DNA of 64,000 bases from Cyanobacteria bacterium MAG CAR3_bin_5 (GTDB taxonomy: Bacteria; Cyanobacteriota; Cyanobacteriia; PCC-6307; Cyanobiaceae). Positions 18,830-28,939 of this stretch are shown here, one piece after another (the stretch's first letter is position 1; each line of letters starts with the position of its first letter). The translations under genes and the position numbers were made by a program. The stretch lies in contig JAPOTR010000004.1 in assembly GCA_026709085.1 (NCBI GenBank), forward strand, positions 1 to 64,000. Reading direction: 5' to 3'. Below the pieces are notes generated by a model, which saw only the letters and a list, made by a program, of their open reading frames with translations, ran no database searches and was not told the DNA's origin.

Positions 18830-21214
18830 TCAGTCAGGGGCGCCGACCCGGCGGATGGGGGCAAGGCGGGGATCCAGCACCTTGGCGGGAGACTGTTTGT
18901 CGAATTTCACGGCCAGAAACACCTTGCTGCCTCCACCGAAGCAATGGGTCACCTGTCCCTGTCCAAACTGCTCATGCTCCAGCACGTCCCCGGGACGCCA
19001 GGCAATCCGGGTGGCCCCCCTGTCAGGGAGGGCCGCCGGCTTGTCCTCCGGGCGGGCGCTGCGCAGCAGCGTGTCCCGATGGAACTGACGGCGCAGAAAC
19101 ACGCCACTGCTGCGGGGAAGCCGAATCTCCACCACCTGCTCCGGCAGTTCCTCCAGGAAGCAGGAGGGCAGGGCGGTTTGCCGTGCCCCACCCCAGAGCC
19201 GGCGCGCCCGGGCATGGAAGAGGTGGAGTTCGTCCTTGGCCCGGGTGAGCCCCACGTAGCAGAGGCGCCGTTCCTCCTCCATGGCGGCCGGATCCTCCAT
19301 GGCCCGGTGGTTGGGGAACAACCCCTGCTCAAGACCCACCAGGGCCACCAAGGGAAACTCCAGCCCCTTGCTGGCATGAAAGGTCATCAGCACCACCCGG
19401 TCCGCCTTGAGATCTCTTTTTTCCTTGTCCGTGTCCTCGCTGGCGAGGGCGGCGGAGGTGAGGAAATCCCGGAGTTCGGGTGCATCGGTTTCTGCCTGGT
19501 ATTGCAGCGCCGCATTGACCAGTTCCCCCAGATTGCGGAGCCGCTCCTCCGCCTCATCGGTACCCTCCGCCTTCAGTTGGGCCATGAGGCCACTGTCTTC
19601 AATCACCTGTTGCGCCACCTCCGCTGGAGACCCGTGCCGGGCCTGCTGCTGCAAGGCCCGGATCAGTTCCACAAACTGCAACACGGAGCGGGCGCTGCGT
19701 CCCGCCAGGGTTTGCACCGACTCCTGATCGGAAACGATCTCCCATAGGGGCACGCCCAACTGGGTGGCGGCATCCGTCAGGCGTTGGAGGGTGGTTTTGC
19801 CGATGCCGCGGCGGGGCACGTTGATGACCCGCAACAGACTGACGTTATCCGCTGGATTGAGCACAAGGCGCAGATAGGCCAGGACGTCCTTGATTTCCCG
19901 ACGGTCATAAAAGCGCAAGCCGCCCACAATGGTGTAGGGCACCGAGGCGCGCACCAGGGCCTCCTCCAGCACCCGGGACTGGGCATTGACCCGATAGAGA
20001 ACCGCCATGTCTCCCCACCGCAGGCCGGGATCCTGTCTGGCCGCCAGAACGGTTTGCACCAGGGCGTCCGCCTCGGCCAACTCGTCGTCACAACGACTGA
20101 GTTGAATGGGGCGGCCCTGGTTCCGGGTGGGATGGAGCACCTTCTCGATGCGCTCACGGTTATGGGCAATCAGCCCGTTGGCGGCTGCCAGGATGGTGGC
20201 GGTGGAACGGTAATTCTGCTCCAGCTTGATCAGGGTGCGGGTGTCCCCATCCTTCTGCCCATCCCCGAAATCCCTCTGGAAATCCATCAGGATGGTGAAG
20301 TCGGCCGCCCGGAAGCTGTAAATGCTTTGATCCGCGTCCCCCACGACAAAGAGGGAGCGGTCCTGCCACGGCTGATGGGCGCCTGGTTCGGCGCTGTTGG
20401 TGGCGAGCAATCGCAGCAGGTCGTATTGGGTGCGGTTGGTATCTTGATATTCATCCACCAGCAGATGTTGAAACCGCTGGTGCCAGTGCTGCCGCACCTG
20501 GGCGTTGTCCCGCAGCAACTGCACAGGGATCAGCAACAGGTCGTCGAAATCCAGGGCGTTGTTGGCGGCCAGGGCGCGGCGATAGCGGCGGTAGGCCTCG
20601 GCAATCTTGTGGCCCCGGTGACCCCGGTGGATCGTGGCATAGGCATCGGGCAGGAAACCCTGGTTCTTGGCCCTGCTGATGGCCCAACGCACCTGTTTGG
20701 GCTCGAAGGAACGGGGGTCCAGGTTCATCTCCTGGGTGACGATCTCCTTGAGCAGACTGCGCACGTCCTGCTCGTCGTAGATGGTGAACTGGCGGGTCCA
20801 GGTGAATCCCTCCGGATCCCGGTAGTGATCCATTTCCATGCGCAGGAGCCGGGCGAAGAGGGCATGGAAGGTGCCAATCCAGAGGCGTTTGATCACCTGG
20901 TGGTAGATCCGGCTGCGCAGTTGCCGTTGCTGCGGCTCCGTCAGGGTGTCCCAGGGCTGACCATGGCTGTCCATGGCCTGCTGCCGGGCCAACAGCAGTT
21001 CCAGCCGCTCCTTCATCTCCCGGGCCGCCTTGTTGGTGAAGGTGACTGCCAGGATCGCCTCCGGCTCCACCCCGTGGCGTCCCAGCAGGTGGGCAATGCG
21101 ATGGGTGAGCACCCGTGTCTTGCCGCTGCCGGCGCCCGCCACCACCAGCAGAGGACCGCAGTGGTGGGCCGTGGCCTGCTGTTGGCTGCTGTTGAGATGA
21201 TCCAGGATGGTCAT
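18830..21214 (-). CDS. pcrA: UvrD/PcrA-type DNA helicase
   Basis: Superfamily 1A 3'-5' helicase of repair and replication-restart. All motifs are present: Walker A VVAGAGSGKTRVL, Ia VTFTNKAAREMKERL, Walker B DEYQDTNRTQYDLL, motif III VGDADQSIYSFRAAD, motif IV NYRST, motif V LMTFHASKGLEFPLVAL and motif VI CYVGLTRAKDELHLF. Starting at ATG 21214 (MTILDHLNSSQQQA) gives 794 residues, the usual size; the frame runs further upstream without conserved sequence. The C-terminus carries the short basic domain typical of PcrA. Confidence 0.95.
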   Translation of the reverse strand: MTILDHLNSSQQQATAHHCGPLLVVAGAGSGKTRVLTHRIAHLLGRHGVEPEAILAVTFTNKAAREMKERLELLLARQQAMDSHGQPWDTLTEPQQRQLRSRIYHQVIKRLWIGTFHALFARLLRMEMDHYRDPEGFTWTRQFTIYDEQDVRSLLKEIVTQEMNLDPRSFEPKQVRWAISRAKNQGFLPDAYATIHRGHRGHKIAEAYRRYRRALAANNALDFDDLLLIPVQLLRDNAQVRQHWHQRFQHLLVDEYQDTNRTQYDLLRLLATNSAEPGAHQPWQDRSLFVVGDADQSIYSFRAADFTILMDFQRDFGDGQKDGDTRTLIKLEQNYRSTATILAAANGLIAHNRERIEKVLHPTRNQGRPIQLSRCDDELAEADALVQTVLAARQDPGLRWGDMAVLYRVNAQSRVLEEALVRASVPYTIVGGLRFYDRREIKDVLAYLRLVLNPADNVSLLRVINVPRRGIGKTTLQRLTDAATQLGVPLWEIVSDQESVQTLAGRSARSVLQFVELIRALQQQARHGSPAEVAQQVIEDSGLMAQLKAEGTDEAEERLRNLGELVNAALQYQAETDAPELRDFLTSAALASEDTDKEKRDLKADRVVLMTFHASKGLEFPLVALVGLEQGLFPNHRAMEDPAAMEEERRLCYVGLTRAKDELHLFHARARRLWGGARQTALPSCFLEELPEQVVEIRLPRSSGVFLRRQFHRDTLLRSARPEDKPAALPDRGATRIAWRPGDVLEHEQFGQGQVTHCFGGGSKVFLAVKFDKQSPAKVLDPRLAPIRRVGAPD

Positions 21215-21251
21215 CCTGTTCCCGGTGATGTTGACAGTATGGCCCCGGCGC

Positions 21252-22280
21252 TCAGCGCCAGCGCCGCAGCCAGCGTTTGCAGCGGACGGCCAGGGGCCAT
21301 GGGTCGGGGGTGGACCGCAGGGGCTGCTCTCCGGCGGCGAGGCGATCCCAATGGGCATTCACCTCTTGCAGCACCTGTTCAAGCTGGCGGGGGTGGTGGT
21401 TGCCCTGGGGCGCCGAGGATGGAGAAGCGGCGGCGTGGGGTAGGGACGTCCCCATGCGGCAGACGGACCAGATGCGCTCCACGTCCGTCGCCAGTGTGCC
21501 CGCACCGATCTGGAAGCAGTTGACCCCAGGGGTGAGATGATCCGCCAGGGCGTGATTCAAGCTGGAGAACACCACGCAGCCACAGGCCAGCGCCTCCAGG
21601 GGGGGCAGACCGAAGCCCTCGCTCACCCCGGCCCGGTTCCAGTGGTCCGCAGAGTCGTAGAGATAGACCTTGCTGCGGTTGAACAGGTCCTCCAGGCGCT
21701 CCACCCGGCCCTCCTGCACGTGGACCCGCAAGCCTCGCCGCCGCAGGGCCGGCGCCAGGGTGTGGAGCACGTAGACGCCGGTCTTGCGGCGCTGCGCCAG
21801 CACGTCCAGATCCCGGGCGCCGCCACGGTTGTGGAAGGCTGGCGCCACGGCATTGGGGAGCAGGAACAGGGGATTGCGGGGCGCCTGGGCCCCCCAGTAG
21901 GCCATGGTGTTGCGGCTCACCGCCAGCACGGGGACGCCGGAGGGCAGGGGGAAGCCGTAGCCGCTGCTGTGGGCATGGTAGGCAACGGCCCGCCCCCGCA
22001 GCCGCCGCAGCAAGCGGGGCACGTGAAAGCCCCAACTCACCAGCCACAGAGACGTCTGACGCTGAATGCTTGCCGGTTCCTGTCCCAGCAGGTCCTCCAG
22101 GAAGGGGGCATCCGGCTGCCGCTGCCCGTAGGTGACCACCTGGGTGGCTACCAGCGTCCGGGCGGTGGCCGCCAACTGCAACTCCACTGCCAGGCCGCCA
22201 CACTGAAACCGTGGCCCTGTGCCGGGAACAAGCACCTTGAGGGGGCGTAGGGGCGCGTCCCGCAAGGTGCGGATCCTCAA
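21252..22280 (-). CDS. Glycosyltransferase (GT4-like)
   Basis: 342 residues. KVLVPGTGPRFQCGGLAVEL resembles the N-terminal glycine-rich start of GT-B enzymes. The C-terminal half has NRAGVSEGFGLPPLEALACG followed by CVVF, the donor-binding E-x7-E region of GT4. It lacks a signal peptide and ends in a basic tail (RCKRWLRRWR). Its start overlaps the heme oxygenase stop by four bases, so it is probably translationally coupled to it. Donor and acceptor are unknown, and the pairing with ho1 may be purely positional. Confidence 0.8.
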   Translation of the reverse strand: MRIRTLRDAPLRPLKVLVPGTGPRFQCGGLAVELQLAATARTLVATQVVTYGQRQPDAPFLEDLLGQEPASIQRQTSLWLVSWGFHVPRLLRRLRGRAVAYHAHSSGYGFPLPSGVPVLAVSRNTMAYWGAQAPRNPLFLLPNAVAPAFHNRGGARDLDVLAQRRKTGVYVLHTLAPALRRRGLRVHVQEGRVERLEDLFNRSKVYLYDSADHWNRAGVSEGFGLPPLEALACGCVVFSSLNHALADHLTPGVNCFQIGAGTLATDVERIWSVCRMGTSLPHAAASPSSAPQGNHHPRQLEQVLQEVNAHWDRLAAGEQPLRSTPDPWPLAVRCKRWLRRWR

Positions 22281-23002
22281 GCCGCCGTGGCGGTGGCTCC
22301 TCCTTCCGTGCTGCCGGCCCGCTGACGGCGGGTGAGGAAGCCGAAGAGGGTCTTGCCGATGGCCAGAACCAAATTGCCCTCCAACTCCTTGAACACGTGC
22401 ATATTGAGGCCGAAGGCATGGTTGGCTTCTTCCACAATTCGCTCTGCAGCGGCCTGGTCGATGGGCAGGCCATTCATTCTGGCGCGATACATGGCCTTGA
22501 AGGCCTTCTCGTCGGCGATGGCGTCGAAGTTGTAGAAGTTGACCCCGTCCCGGTCCCCCAGATTCAGAGCCTTCTGGGCAATGGTCTTGAGGATCTGCCC
22601 ACCGGAGAGATCCCCCATGTAGCGGGTGTAGGCATGGGCCACCAGCAATTCCGGCTCCCGGGAAGCCACCTGATGGATGCGGGCCATGTAGGTCCTGGCG
22701 GATTCCGACGGCTGAACCTGGCTGTCCCAGTTCTCGCCGTAGTAGTAGGTCAGATCCTGGGCCAGGCTTTGTTTGCGATTCAGTTCGTCAAACACGATGG
22801 GACCCACCACCGGGTGGCCCTTGAGCTTGGCCATCTCCTCCTCCATGGCCCCATAGACGAAGTAGAGGTCACTCACCAGCTTGCGGTAGCTGGCTTTTTC
22901 CACCACCCCCTTGAGGAAGCAGCTTACAAAGCCGGTGTTCTCGGCCATGGTGTGGGACTTCTTGGTTCCCTCCTTGAGCAGGGCGGCCAGGGCAATAGCC
23001 AT
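22277..23002 (-). CDS. ho1: Heme oxygenase (biliverdin-producing)
   Basis: Cleaves heme to biliverdin, carbon monoxide and iron, supplying precursor for phycobilins. The N-terminus MAIALAALLKEGTKKSHTMA contains the proximal heme histidine at about residue 17. FVYGAMEEEMAKLK and the distal helix region YTRYMGDLSGGQILKTIAQK are characteristic. The length of 241 residues matches cyanobacterial Ho1. It is immediately followed by a glycosyltransferase overlapping by four bases. The presence of a heme oxygenase fits a phycobilisome-bearing organism. Confidence 0.96.
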   Translation of the reverse strand: MAIALAALLKEGTKKSHTMAENTGFVSCFLKGVVEKASYRKLVSDLYFVYGAMEEEMAKLKGHPVVGPIVFDELNRKQSLAQDLTYYYGENWDSQVQPSESARTYMARIHQVASREPELLVAHAYTRYMGDLSGGQILKTIAQKALNLGDRDGVNFYNFDAIADEKAFKAMYRARMNGLPIDQAAAERIVEEANHAFGLNMHVFKELEGNLVLAIGKTLFGFLTRRQRAGSTEGGATATAA

Positions 23003-23325
23003 GGGGCGGAAAGATTGACAATGGTGCCTGACGCTACAGGGACAGTCTTGAGGCCTGGCGTTGCCCGTTATGAAGCTTCACCTGACGCACAGATGAAACC
23101 CGTGGTGGAATCAGATCGGACCAGCAACCGGTCAAAATGGTCTGGCCCGGCGCTCCCTCTAGGGCAACGTCAGGGTCAAGGCAGGGACCGCACCCGCGCC
23201 AGTGGAGCCTATGGCGTTGGGACCATCTTGGCAAGGAATCCTAATCCCCAGCCCCACCCTTTCAACTGCACGGCAACAACACCCAGGGAGCCGGGGGACA
23301 GACGCTGGGGTGCAGGGATGAGGGG
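23003..23325. other. Intergenic region between ho1 and acsF, no gene recognised
   Basis: 323 bases upstream of ho1 and downstream of acsF, both on the minus strand. Short open frames here lack coding character and recognisable motifs. It should hold the ho1 promoter, but I cannot assign boxes with confidence. No RNA gene is evident. Confidence 0.5.
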
Positions 23326-24411
23326 CTAGCGAATGGCGGGTTGCAGGGCTTCGGAGGCAATGGGCTTGAGGAAAAACAGCCGGGCCATTTCCCAGGTGTT
23401 GGCCATCCAGAAGGGCAGTTTGCGCAACACCTTCACCGGCATGGGAGATGGGCCGGCATCGGCATCGGCGAGCCGGTTGTTGTTGCCCACAATTCGCTCC
23501 AGACGGGTATAGAAGTCCGGATGGTTCACGTTCAGCACCACCGGGAAGACCCGGGCGGAGGTTTCGTTGGTTTTTTCAATGACGTGTTTATCGTAATCAC
23601 GGGCATCCAGGCCCAGGGCCTCATAAAACTCCTTGCGGGCCACGTCTCGGACATACATGGTGGCAAAGACGGTCAGGAGAAAGAAACGGCACCAGAGACG
23701 GGCCACGGGACCGCGCACCGTATCCGGCTGAGACTTCATCAAGGCGTCGAAGAAGTCTCCATGTCGGTTTTCATCCTGACACCATCTTTCAAAGAAATTG
23801 AAGATGGGGAAGATTTTGCTCTCCGGATGCTTTTCAAGATGACGGAAGATGGTGATGTACCGCCAGTAGCCGATTTTCTCCGAGAGATAGGTGGCATAGA
23901 AAATAAACTTTGGTTGGAAGAAGGTGTAATCCTTGTTGGCGGTGAGGAAGCCCAGGTCAAGCTGAAGGCCGAAGTCCGCCATGGACTTGTTCAGGAATCC
24001 GGCATGGCGCGCCTCGTCCCGGGACATGTACTGGAAGCATTCCGCCAGCAGGGGATTTTTCTGTTTGATGCGGCGACTTAGCTCCTTATAGAGAAGAAAA
24101 CCGGAAAACTCCGACGTGCAGCTCTGCTCCAGAAACTCCACAAACACCCGCCGGGTCTCGGGATCCAGCTTGTCCGCGGCCCCCTCGAACTCCTGATCGC
24201 GGACGAAATGGTGGCGGTTGTAATCCTTACGAAACTCCTCGCAGACCGCTTCCAACTCCGCCTCGTTGGGCCGCAGATCCATGGCGGCCATGGCGTCGAA
24301 ATCCGTGGTGTAGAACCGGGGGGTCAGGATGGTGTCCTTGACCGGCGCCTTCACCCCGGGGCGAATCTCTGCAAAGCCGGAGGTGGTGGGCGCTGGGGCA
24401 GTGCTGACCAT
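23326..24411 (-). CDS. acsF: Mg-protoporphyrin IX monomethyl ester (oxidative) cyclase AcsF
   Basis: Oxygen-dependent diiron enzyme forming the isocyclic ring of chlorophyll (Mg-protoporphyrin ester to divinyl protochlorophyllide). Diiron ligand segments are [35 protein letters not shown] and [35 protein letters not shown] near the N-terminus is typical. Starting at ATG 24411 ([11 protein letters not shown]) gives 361 residues, matching cyanobacterial AcsF; the longer frame to 24459 is not expected. It is downstream of a DUF2996 gene on the same strand. Confidence 0.97.
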   Translation of the reverse strand: MVSTAPAPTTSGFAEIRPGVKAPVKDTILTPRFYTTDFDAMAAMDLRPNEAELEAVCEEFRKDYNRHHFVRDQEFEGAADKLDPETRRVFVEFLEQSCTSEFSGFLLYKELSRRIKQKNPLLAECFQYMSRDEARHAGFLNKSMADFGLQLDLGFLTANKDYTFFQPKFIFYATYLSEKIGYWRYITIFRHLEKHPESKIFPIFNFFERWCQDENRHGDFFDALMKSQPDTVRGPVARLWCRFFLLTVFATMYVRDVARKEFYEALGLDARDYDKHVIEKTNETSARVFPVVLNVNHPDFYTRLERIVGNNNRLADADAGPSPMPVKVLRKLPFWMANTWEMARLFFLKPIASEALQPAIR

Positions 24412-24565
24412 GGGAAGAGCAGGGGGACGAAAGGCTGGTAATGAAAGGCGCTCCGACAAGGGACGCCTTTTGCAGCCCAGTCTACTGACGTGGCGTCAAG
24501 GGGCTCGACTCTGTTACAGATACAGGGTCGGTCGCCGCCCATGAGGCCGCATGCCCAGTTGGGGC

Positions 24566-25042
24566 TCAGTTGGGGCCGAGCCACTTCTGGCCGTTGAGAC
24601 GCTGCACCAGGCGCGCCACCAGCAGGGCCAGGGAGATGCGCTTCTCGTCAATGAGAAAAGGCTCCAGCAGAGAAGGCTCCTGCCCGGACTCCGCCAGGGC
24701 AAAGGTTTTGCGGCTGTTGATGTCCGGTTTCTCGAAGCAGAGCCAGAACCGGCGCGGTCCCGGCAGTTCCCCCTGGATCTGCCAGCACTGACCACCCACC
24801 ACAGGCATGGCGGTCTCCTGCAGTTGGAGCGTTGGGGCGGAGCCCCCATGGGTGGCGCAGGCCTGGGCCATGGCCGGGATCAGCAGACCGGGGACAAACT
24901 CGCCAAAGGGTTGGTCCTCCGGTTGCGGCTTTTTCCTGGCGGCCGGCTTGCCCACCGGCTTGGCGGGTGGCCTGGCTGCTGCATCGGCCTTGGCCGGCGC
25001 AGGTCCACGAGGCGCTGGCGAGGCTGTTGCGTCCCTGGTCAC
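24566..25042 (-). CDS. DUF2996 family protein
   Basis: 158 residues. The first third is a low-complexity Ala/Pro/Lys segment (PAPAKADAAARPPAKPVGKP). The conserved part has PFGEFVPGLLIPAM, CWQIQGELPGPRRFWLCFEK and LLEPFLIDEKRISLALLVAR. This layout matches DUF2996, a family essentially limited to cyanobacteria and plants. I recall a plant member being linked to photosystem or chloroplast biogenesis but do not rely on it. It lies in a minus-strand run gyrA-ubiX-lapA-like-DUF2996-acsF. Confidence 0.75.
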   Translation of the reverse strand: MTRDATASPAPRGPAPAKADAAARPPAKPVGKPAARKKPQPEDQPFGEFVPGLLIPAMAQACATHGGSAPTLQLQETAMPVVGGQCWQIQGELPGPRRFWLCFEKPDINSRKTFALAESGQEPSLLEPFLIDEKRISLALLVARLVQRLNGQKWLGPN

Positions 25043-25112
25043 GGCCCTATGGTCATGGAGTTACCCATGGTAGCGCTGAGGTGGCGCTGAATATGCCCCG
25101 CCCCCGCCCTGT

Positions 25113-25622
25113 TCACCAGCCCTCGGACCGTGATGATTGCCAATCGTCGTCGTCCCTGCTGGCGGCAGGAGCACTGGTGGGAGGAGCACTGGTGGGAGGA
25201 GACGGGGAAGGGTCGGGGGTCCGCCGCGCCGCCCGCACCACCCGGAACGGCACATCCATGATGGGGGGCGGCTCCCCCGGGCTGGATTCGGCGCCGCCCC
25301 AGTACCGCGGCCCGGGGTCGTCGGGTTCTTCTCCTGTCACCCCATCGTCCGCCTCGTCCCCATAGGGGGGATCCTCCGGGCCGGCCTGCCGCCAGCGGCG
25401 GCGCGGCAAGGGTTCCGTCCGCAGCAACACGCCAACGGTAGCGGCCCCCAGGGTCGCGCCAAGACTGGAACTCAGCAGCAGCCAGCCCCCAATGGGGAGG
25501 GGGGGGGTGGTCCCGGTGAGCAGTTGCAGATGGCGGGGCGGCTGACGCAAGTTGTGGAACCCCACCCACACCGCCAGCAGCCATGGGCTTAACAGCACGG
25601 GGACCAGCAGAGCCCGCTTCAT
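25113..25622 (-). CDS. LapA-like (DUF1049) membrane protein
   Basis: 169 residues with two N-terminal membrane helices (about residues 4-22 and 41-66), a pattern of the LapA/DUF1049 family. A long, hydrophilic, acidic tail follows, with PPIMDVPFRVVRAARR and a run of aspartates (SRDDDDWQSS). The DVPFRVV motif is conserved in cyanobacterial members. A 15-base tandem repeat gives PPTSAPPTSAP. Its ATG overlaps the ubiX stop by four bases. Function unknown, perhaps membrane-associated assembly. Confidence 0.65.
   Translation of the reverse strand: MKRALLVPVLLSPWLLAVWVGFHNLRQPPRHLQLLTGTTPPLPIGGWLLLSSSLGATLGAATVGVLLRTEPLPRRRWRQAGPEDPPYGDEADDGVTGEEPDDPGPRYWGGAESSPGEPPPIMDVPFRVVRAARRTPDPSPSPPTSAPPTSAPAASRDDDDWQSSRSEGW
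25171..25200. repeat. 15-base tandem repeat, two perfect copies
   Basis: The unit GCACTGGTGGGAGGA occurs twice in succession inside the LapA-like gene, preceded by a partial copy. Its length is a multiple of three, so copy number changes keep the frame and add or remove PPTSA. Confidence 0.85.
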
Positions 25623-26260
25623 GCCCCAGGCCTCACGGGAAGAGATACAGGCCCCTGCCAGCGCCGCAGTTGCTGCCCCAGGTCATAGCCCAGGCTGTCC
25701 AGGATGCGGATCACCAGAAAATCCACCATGTCGTTGAGAGACTCGGGGCGCTGATACCAGGCAGGAATGGGGGGAGCAATGTGGGCGCCGGCCTCCGCCA
25801 GCCGCGTGAGATTGCGCAGGTGGATGAGTGTCCAGGGCATTTCCCGGGGAGCGATGACCAGGGGGCGACGCTCCTTGAGTTGCACGTCCGCGGCCCGCTC
25901 CAGCAACTCCAGAGACACCCCTGCCGCCAGGCGTGCGACGGTGCCCATGGTGCAGGGCAGAATCACCATGCCCCGTACCGGATAACTGCCACTGGCGATG
26001 GCGGCCCCAAGGGCGTTCCAGGGGTGACAGCGCAGTTGCCCCCCTTGGCGGCCACACTGGCGGCGCCAAAACGCCTCCTGGGCATCGGGGCAACGGGGCA
26101 GAGCCAGCCCCTGCTCATCCCGCCACACCTGAGCGCAACCCCGACTGGCCACCAACTCCACCTGCTCGCCGGCATCCAGCAGCAGTTGCAGGGCGCGCAC
26201 GGCCAACTGTTGAGCCGATGCGCCGGTCACCCCCATCACCAGCGGCCCCGGGGCGCTCAA
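25619..26260 (-). CDS. ubiX: Flavin prenyltransferase UbiX
   Basis: Makes prenylated FMN, the cofactor of UbiD decarboxylases used in quinone synthesis. Conserved landmarks are [20 protein letters not shown] at the N-terminus, [19 protein letters not shown] and [20 protein letters not shown]. The length of 213 residues is normal. The start overlaps the gyrA stop by four bases and the stop overlaps the LapA-like start by four, so it sits within a tight operon. No ubiD is in this window. Confidence 0.93.
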   Translation of the reverse strand: MSAPGPLVMGVTGASAQQLAVRALQLLLDAGEQVELVASRGCAQVWRDEQGLALPRCPDAQEAFWRRQCGRQGGQLRCHPWNALGAAIASGSYPVRGMVILPCTMGTVARLAAGVSLELLERAADVQLKERRPLVIAPREMPWTLIHLRNLTRLAEAGAHIAPPIPAWYQRPESLNDMVDFLVIRILDSLGYDLGQQLRRWQGPVSLPVRPGA

Positions 26261-28845
26261 GGCTCCACCTGGGGTTCGGCCGTCAGGATCGGCGGCTCCA
26301 CCGCCGCGGCGTCCTGGCTGCCGTTGTCGTTCCCCTCCTCGTCCCCGGAGGCCGGTGGCACCAGCACCACCTCCACCAGATGATCTTCCGCCCCCAGTCT
26401 CTGCAACCTGACGCCGGTTGCCGCCCGGGACTGCTGGGAGATCTGATCGGCCTGAAGGCGCACAATGACCCCTTGCTCACTCACCAGCAACACCTCCTCC
26501 GCCTCCCCCAGGATGCGGAGGCTGATGAGGGCGTCGCCGGAGTCGCGGAACTTGAGGGCGCGGCGCCCCATACCGGCACGGGCCTGCACGGGAAACTCTT
26601 CCATGGCTACCCGTTTGCCGCGGCCATGGGCGGAAGCCACCAGGACCCAGGGGGCAGGTTCAGCCTGGGGGCCTCCCACCAGAACGTCCATCCCGATCAC
26701 CTGATCCTCCTGCCGCAGGGCCATGGCCCGGACACCCCGGGCTGTGCGTCCCATGGAACGCAACTGGTTGTCGTTGATGGACACGTGAATGGCCATCCCC
26801 GACCGGGAGCCGATCAGCACGCTGTCCCCCACCCGCGCCAAGCGCACCCAGCGCAGGGCATCGCCGGGTTCCAGGTGGATGGCAATCAACCCGCTGACGC
26901 GAATGTTGGCGAAGGCGCTGAGGGCTGTGCGCTTGATGAAGCCCGCCCGGGTGAGCATGAGCAGATGCTGATCCTCGCTGAAGTCGGGCAGGGCCAGCAG
27001 GGAGGTGATTTCCTCTTCCCGGGAAACGGGGAGGAGTTGAACGATGGGAGAGCCCTTGGCGGTGCGGCTGGCAATGGGCACCTTGTAGGCGGGCAAGGCA
27101 TAGACAATGCCCCGGTCACTGAACAGCAGCAGGGTGTCGTGGTCGTTGCAACTGATGAACAGGCGCACCTGCTCCGTGCTTTCACTGCGGGTTCCGGCTT
27201 TGCCCCGGGTCCCCAGGTTGGTGGCGGCAAACTCCCGCACGGGCATGCGCTTCAGGTAGCCGCCACTGGTGAGCAACACCACGGAGCGCTCGTTGGCAAT
27301 GAGGTCAATGTCTTCCAGGTCCCCGTCACCGTCAAGGATCATGGTTCGCCGTTCCGTGGCAAAGCGGGAGCGCAGTTGATCCAGTTCCGTGCGAATGATG
27401 CCGCTGACCCGCTCACGGCGGGCCAGGATGTCCCGGTAGTCGGTGATTTTCCTCAGCAGATCCTCGTGCTCCAGACGGATCTTGTCCGCCTCCAGAGCCG
27501 TGAGCCGCCGCAGTTGCATCTGCAGAATCGCCTCGGATTGCCGGGGACCGAGACCCAGCCTCTCCTCCAACCGGCTGCGGGCCGTGGGGGTATCGGCGGC
27601 AGCGCGAATCAGGCGGATCACCTCGTCCAGGTCCCTCAGGGCCATGAGGAAGCCCTGGAGCACGTGGTCCCGCTCCTCCGCCTTGCTGAGCAAATAGCGG
27701 GTGCGCCGCTCAACGGTCTCGATGCGAAAAACCAGGAACGTATCCAGAAGCTGGCGCAGGTTGAGAAGCAGCGGCTCACCCTTCACCAGCGCCACCATGT
27801 TGGTGCTGAAGTTGGCCTGCAGAGGGGTGAGCTTGAACAGGTTGTTGAGCACCACCTGGCCATAGGCATCCCGACGGAGTTCGATGACGACCCGCATTCC
27901 CTCCCGGTCGCTCTCATCGCGAATATCGGCAATTCCCTCCAGCTTTTTCTCGTTCACCAGCTCGGCAATGCGCTCGATCAGGGCCGCTTTGTTCACCTGG
28001 TAGGGAAGCTCGGTAATGATCACCGCATCCCGATCAGGACGACCTTTGATGTGCAGGGTTTCCACGGTGGCCACACCGCGCACGGGGATGGAGCCCCGCC
28101 CGCTGCGATAGGTCTCCTTGATGCCGCTGCGCCCCAGGATCTGACCACCGGTGGGGAAATCGGGACCGGGAATCAGTTGGCGCAACTGCTGGTCACTCAA
28201 CTGGGGATCACTGATGAGGGCATCCAGACCGGCAATCAGTTCCGACAGGTTGTGGGGGGGGATGTTGGTGGCCATGCCCACGGCAATGCCGGCCGAACCG
28301 TTGAGCAGAAGCTGGGGAATGCGGGCGGGCAGCACCGTGGGCTCCTGCTGGGAGCCGTCAAACGTGGGCAGAAAGTCGACGGTTTCGCTTTCAATGTCCT
28401 CCAGGAGGGCGCTGGTGCTGAGCGCCTGGAGACGTGACTCCGTATACCGCATGGCGGCAGGGGGGTCGTTGTCCACGGAGCCGAAGTTGCCATGGCCGTC
28501 AATGAGCGGCGCCCGCATGGAGAAGCTCTGGGCCATACGCACCAGAGCGTCGTACACCGCGCTCTCCCCGTGGGGATGATATTTACCCAGCACTTCCCCC
28601 ACCACCCGGGCACACTTGCGAAAGGGCCGCTCGGCCGTAAGACCCAGTTCATACATGGCGTAGAGGATGCGCCGATGCACAGGCTTGAGGCCGTCGCGGG
28701 CATCGGGCAAGGCCCGACCCACGATGACGCTCATGGCGTACTCCAGATAGGAGCGGGACATCTCGCTCCGCAAATCCGTAGGCACAATGCGGCCTTCGCT
28801 GGTCGGGTCCCTCCCCGGAGCAGAAAATTCGATGGGTTCAGGCAT
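26257..28845 (-). CDS. gyrA: DNA gyrase subunit A
   Basis: Breakage-reunion subunit of DNA gyrase, 862 residues. It has [40 protein letters not shown] and the catalytic tyrosine Y134 in [10 protein letters not shown]. The long coiled-coil region is followed by a C-terminal pinwheel with repeated blades such as [20 protein letters not shown] degenerate GyrA-box-like [11 protein letters not shown] follows this blade. The C-terminal tail is acidic ([15 protein letters not shown]). It is the first gene of a tightly packed run with ubiX and divergent from the DUF39 gene. Confidence 0.94.
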   Translation of the reverse strand: MPEPIEFSAPGRDPTSEGRIVPTDLRSEMSRSYLEYAMSVIVGRALPDARDGLKPVHRRILYAMYELGLTAERPFRKCARVVGEVLGKYHPHGESAVYDALVRMAQSFSMRAPLIDGHGNFGSVDNDPPAAMRYTESRLQALSTSALLEDIESETVDFLPTFDGSQQEPTVLPARIPQLLLNGSAGIAVGMATNIPPHNLSELIAGLDALISDPQLSDQQLRQLIPGPDFPTGGQILGRSGIKETYRSGRGSIPVRGVATVETLHIKGRPDRDAVIITELPYQVNKAALIERIAELVNEKKLEGIADIRDESDREGMRVVIELRRDAYGQVVLNNLFKLTPLQANFSTNMVALVKGEPLLLNLRQLLDTFLVFRIETVERRTRYLLSKAEERDHVLQGFLMALRDLDEVIRLIRAAADTPTARSRLEERLGLGPRQSEAILQMQLRRLTALEADKIRLEHEDLLRKITDYRDILARRERVSGIIRTELDQLRSRFATERRTMILDGDGDLEDIDLIANERSVVLLTSGGYLKRMPVREFAATNLGTRGKAGTRSESTEQVRLFISCNDHDTLLLFSDRGIVYALPAYKVPIASRTAKGSPIVQLLPVSREEEITSLLALPDFSEDQHLLMLTRAGFIKRTALSAFANIRVSGLIAIHLEPGDALRWVRLARVGDSVLIGSRSGMAIHVSINDNQLRSMGRTARGVRAMALRQEDQVIGMDVLVGGPQAEPAPWVLVASAHGRGKRVAMEEFPVQARAGMGRRALKFRDSGDALISLRILGEAEEVLLVSEQGVIVRLQADQISQQSRAATGVRLQRLGAEDHLVEVVLVPPASGDEEGNDNGSQDAAAVEPPILTAEPQVEP

Positions 28846-28939
28846 GCCGCAGAAGCTGGAGCAGATGATTCACCGGCAGCAGATCAGCAGGACAGCAGCC
28901 ACCATGGAATGAGCCTAGCGAAGTGCTCCCGCCGGTCCT

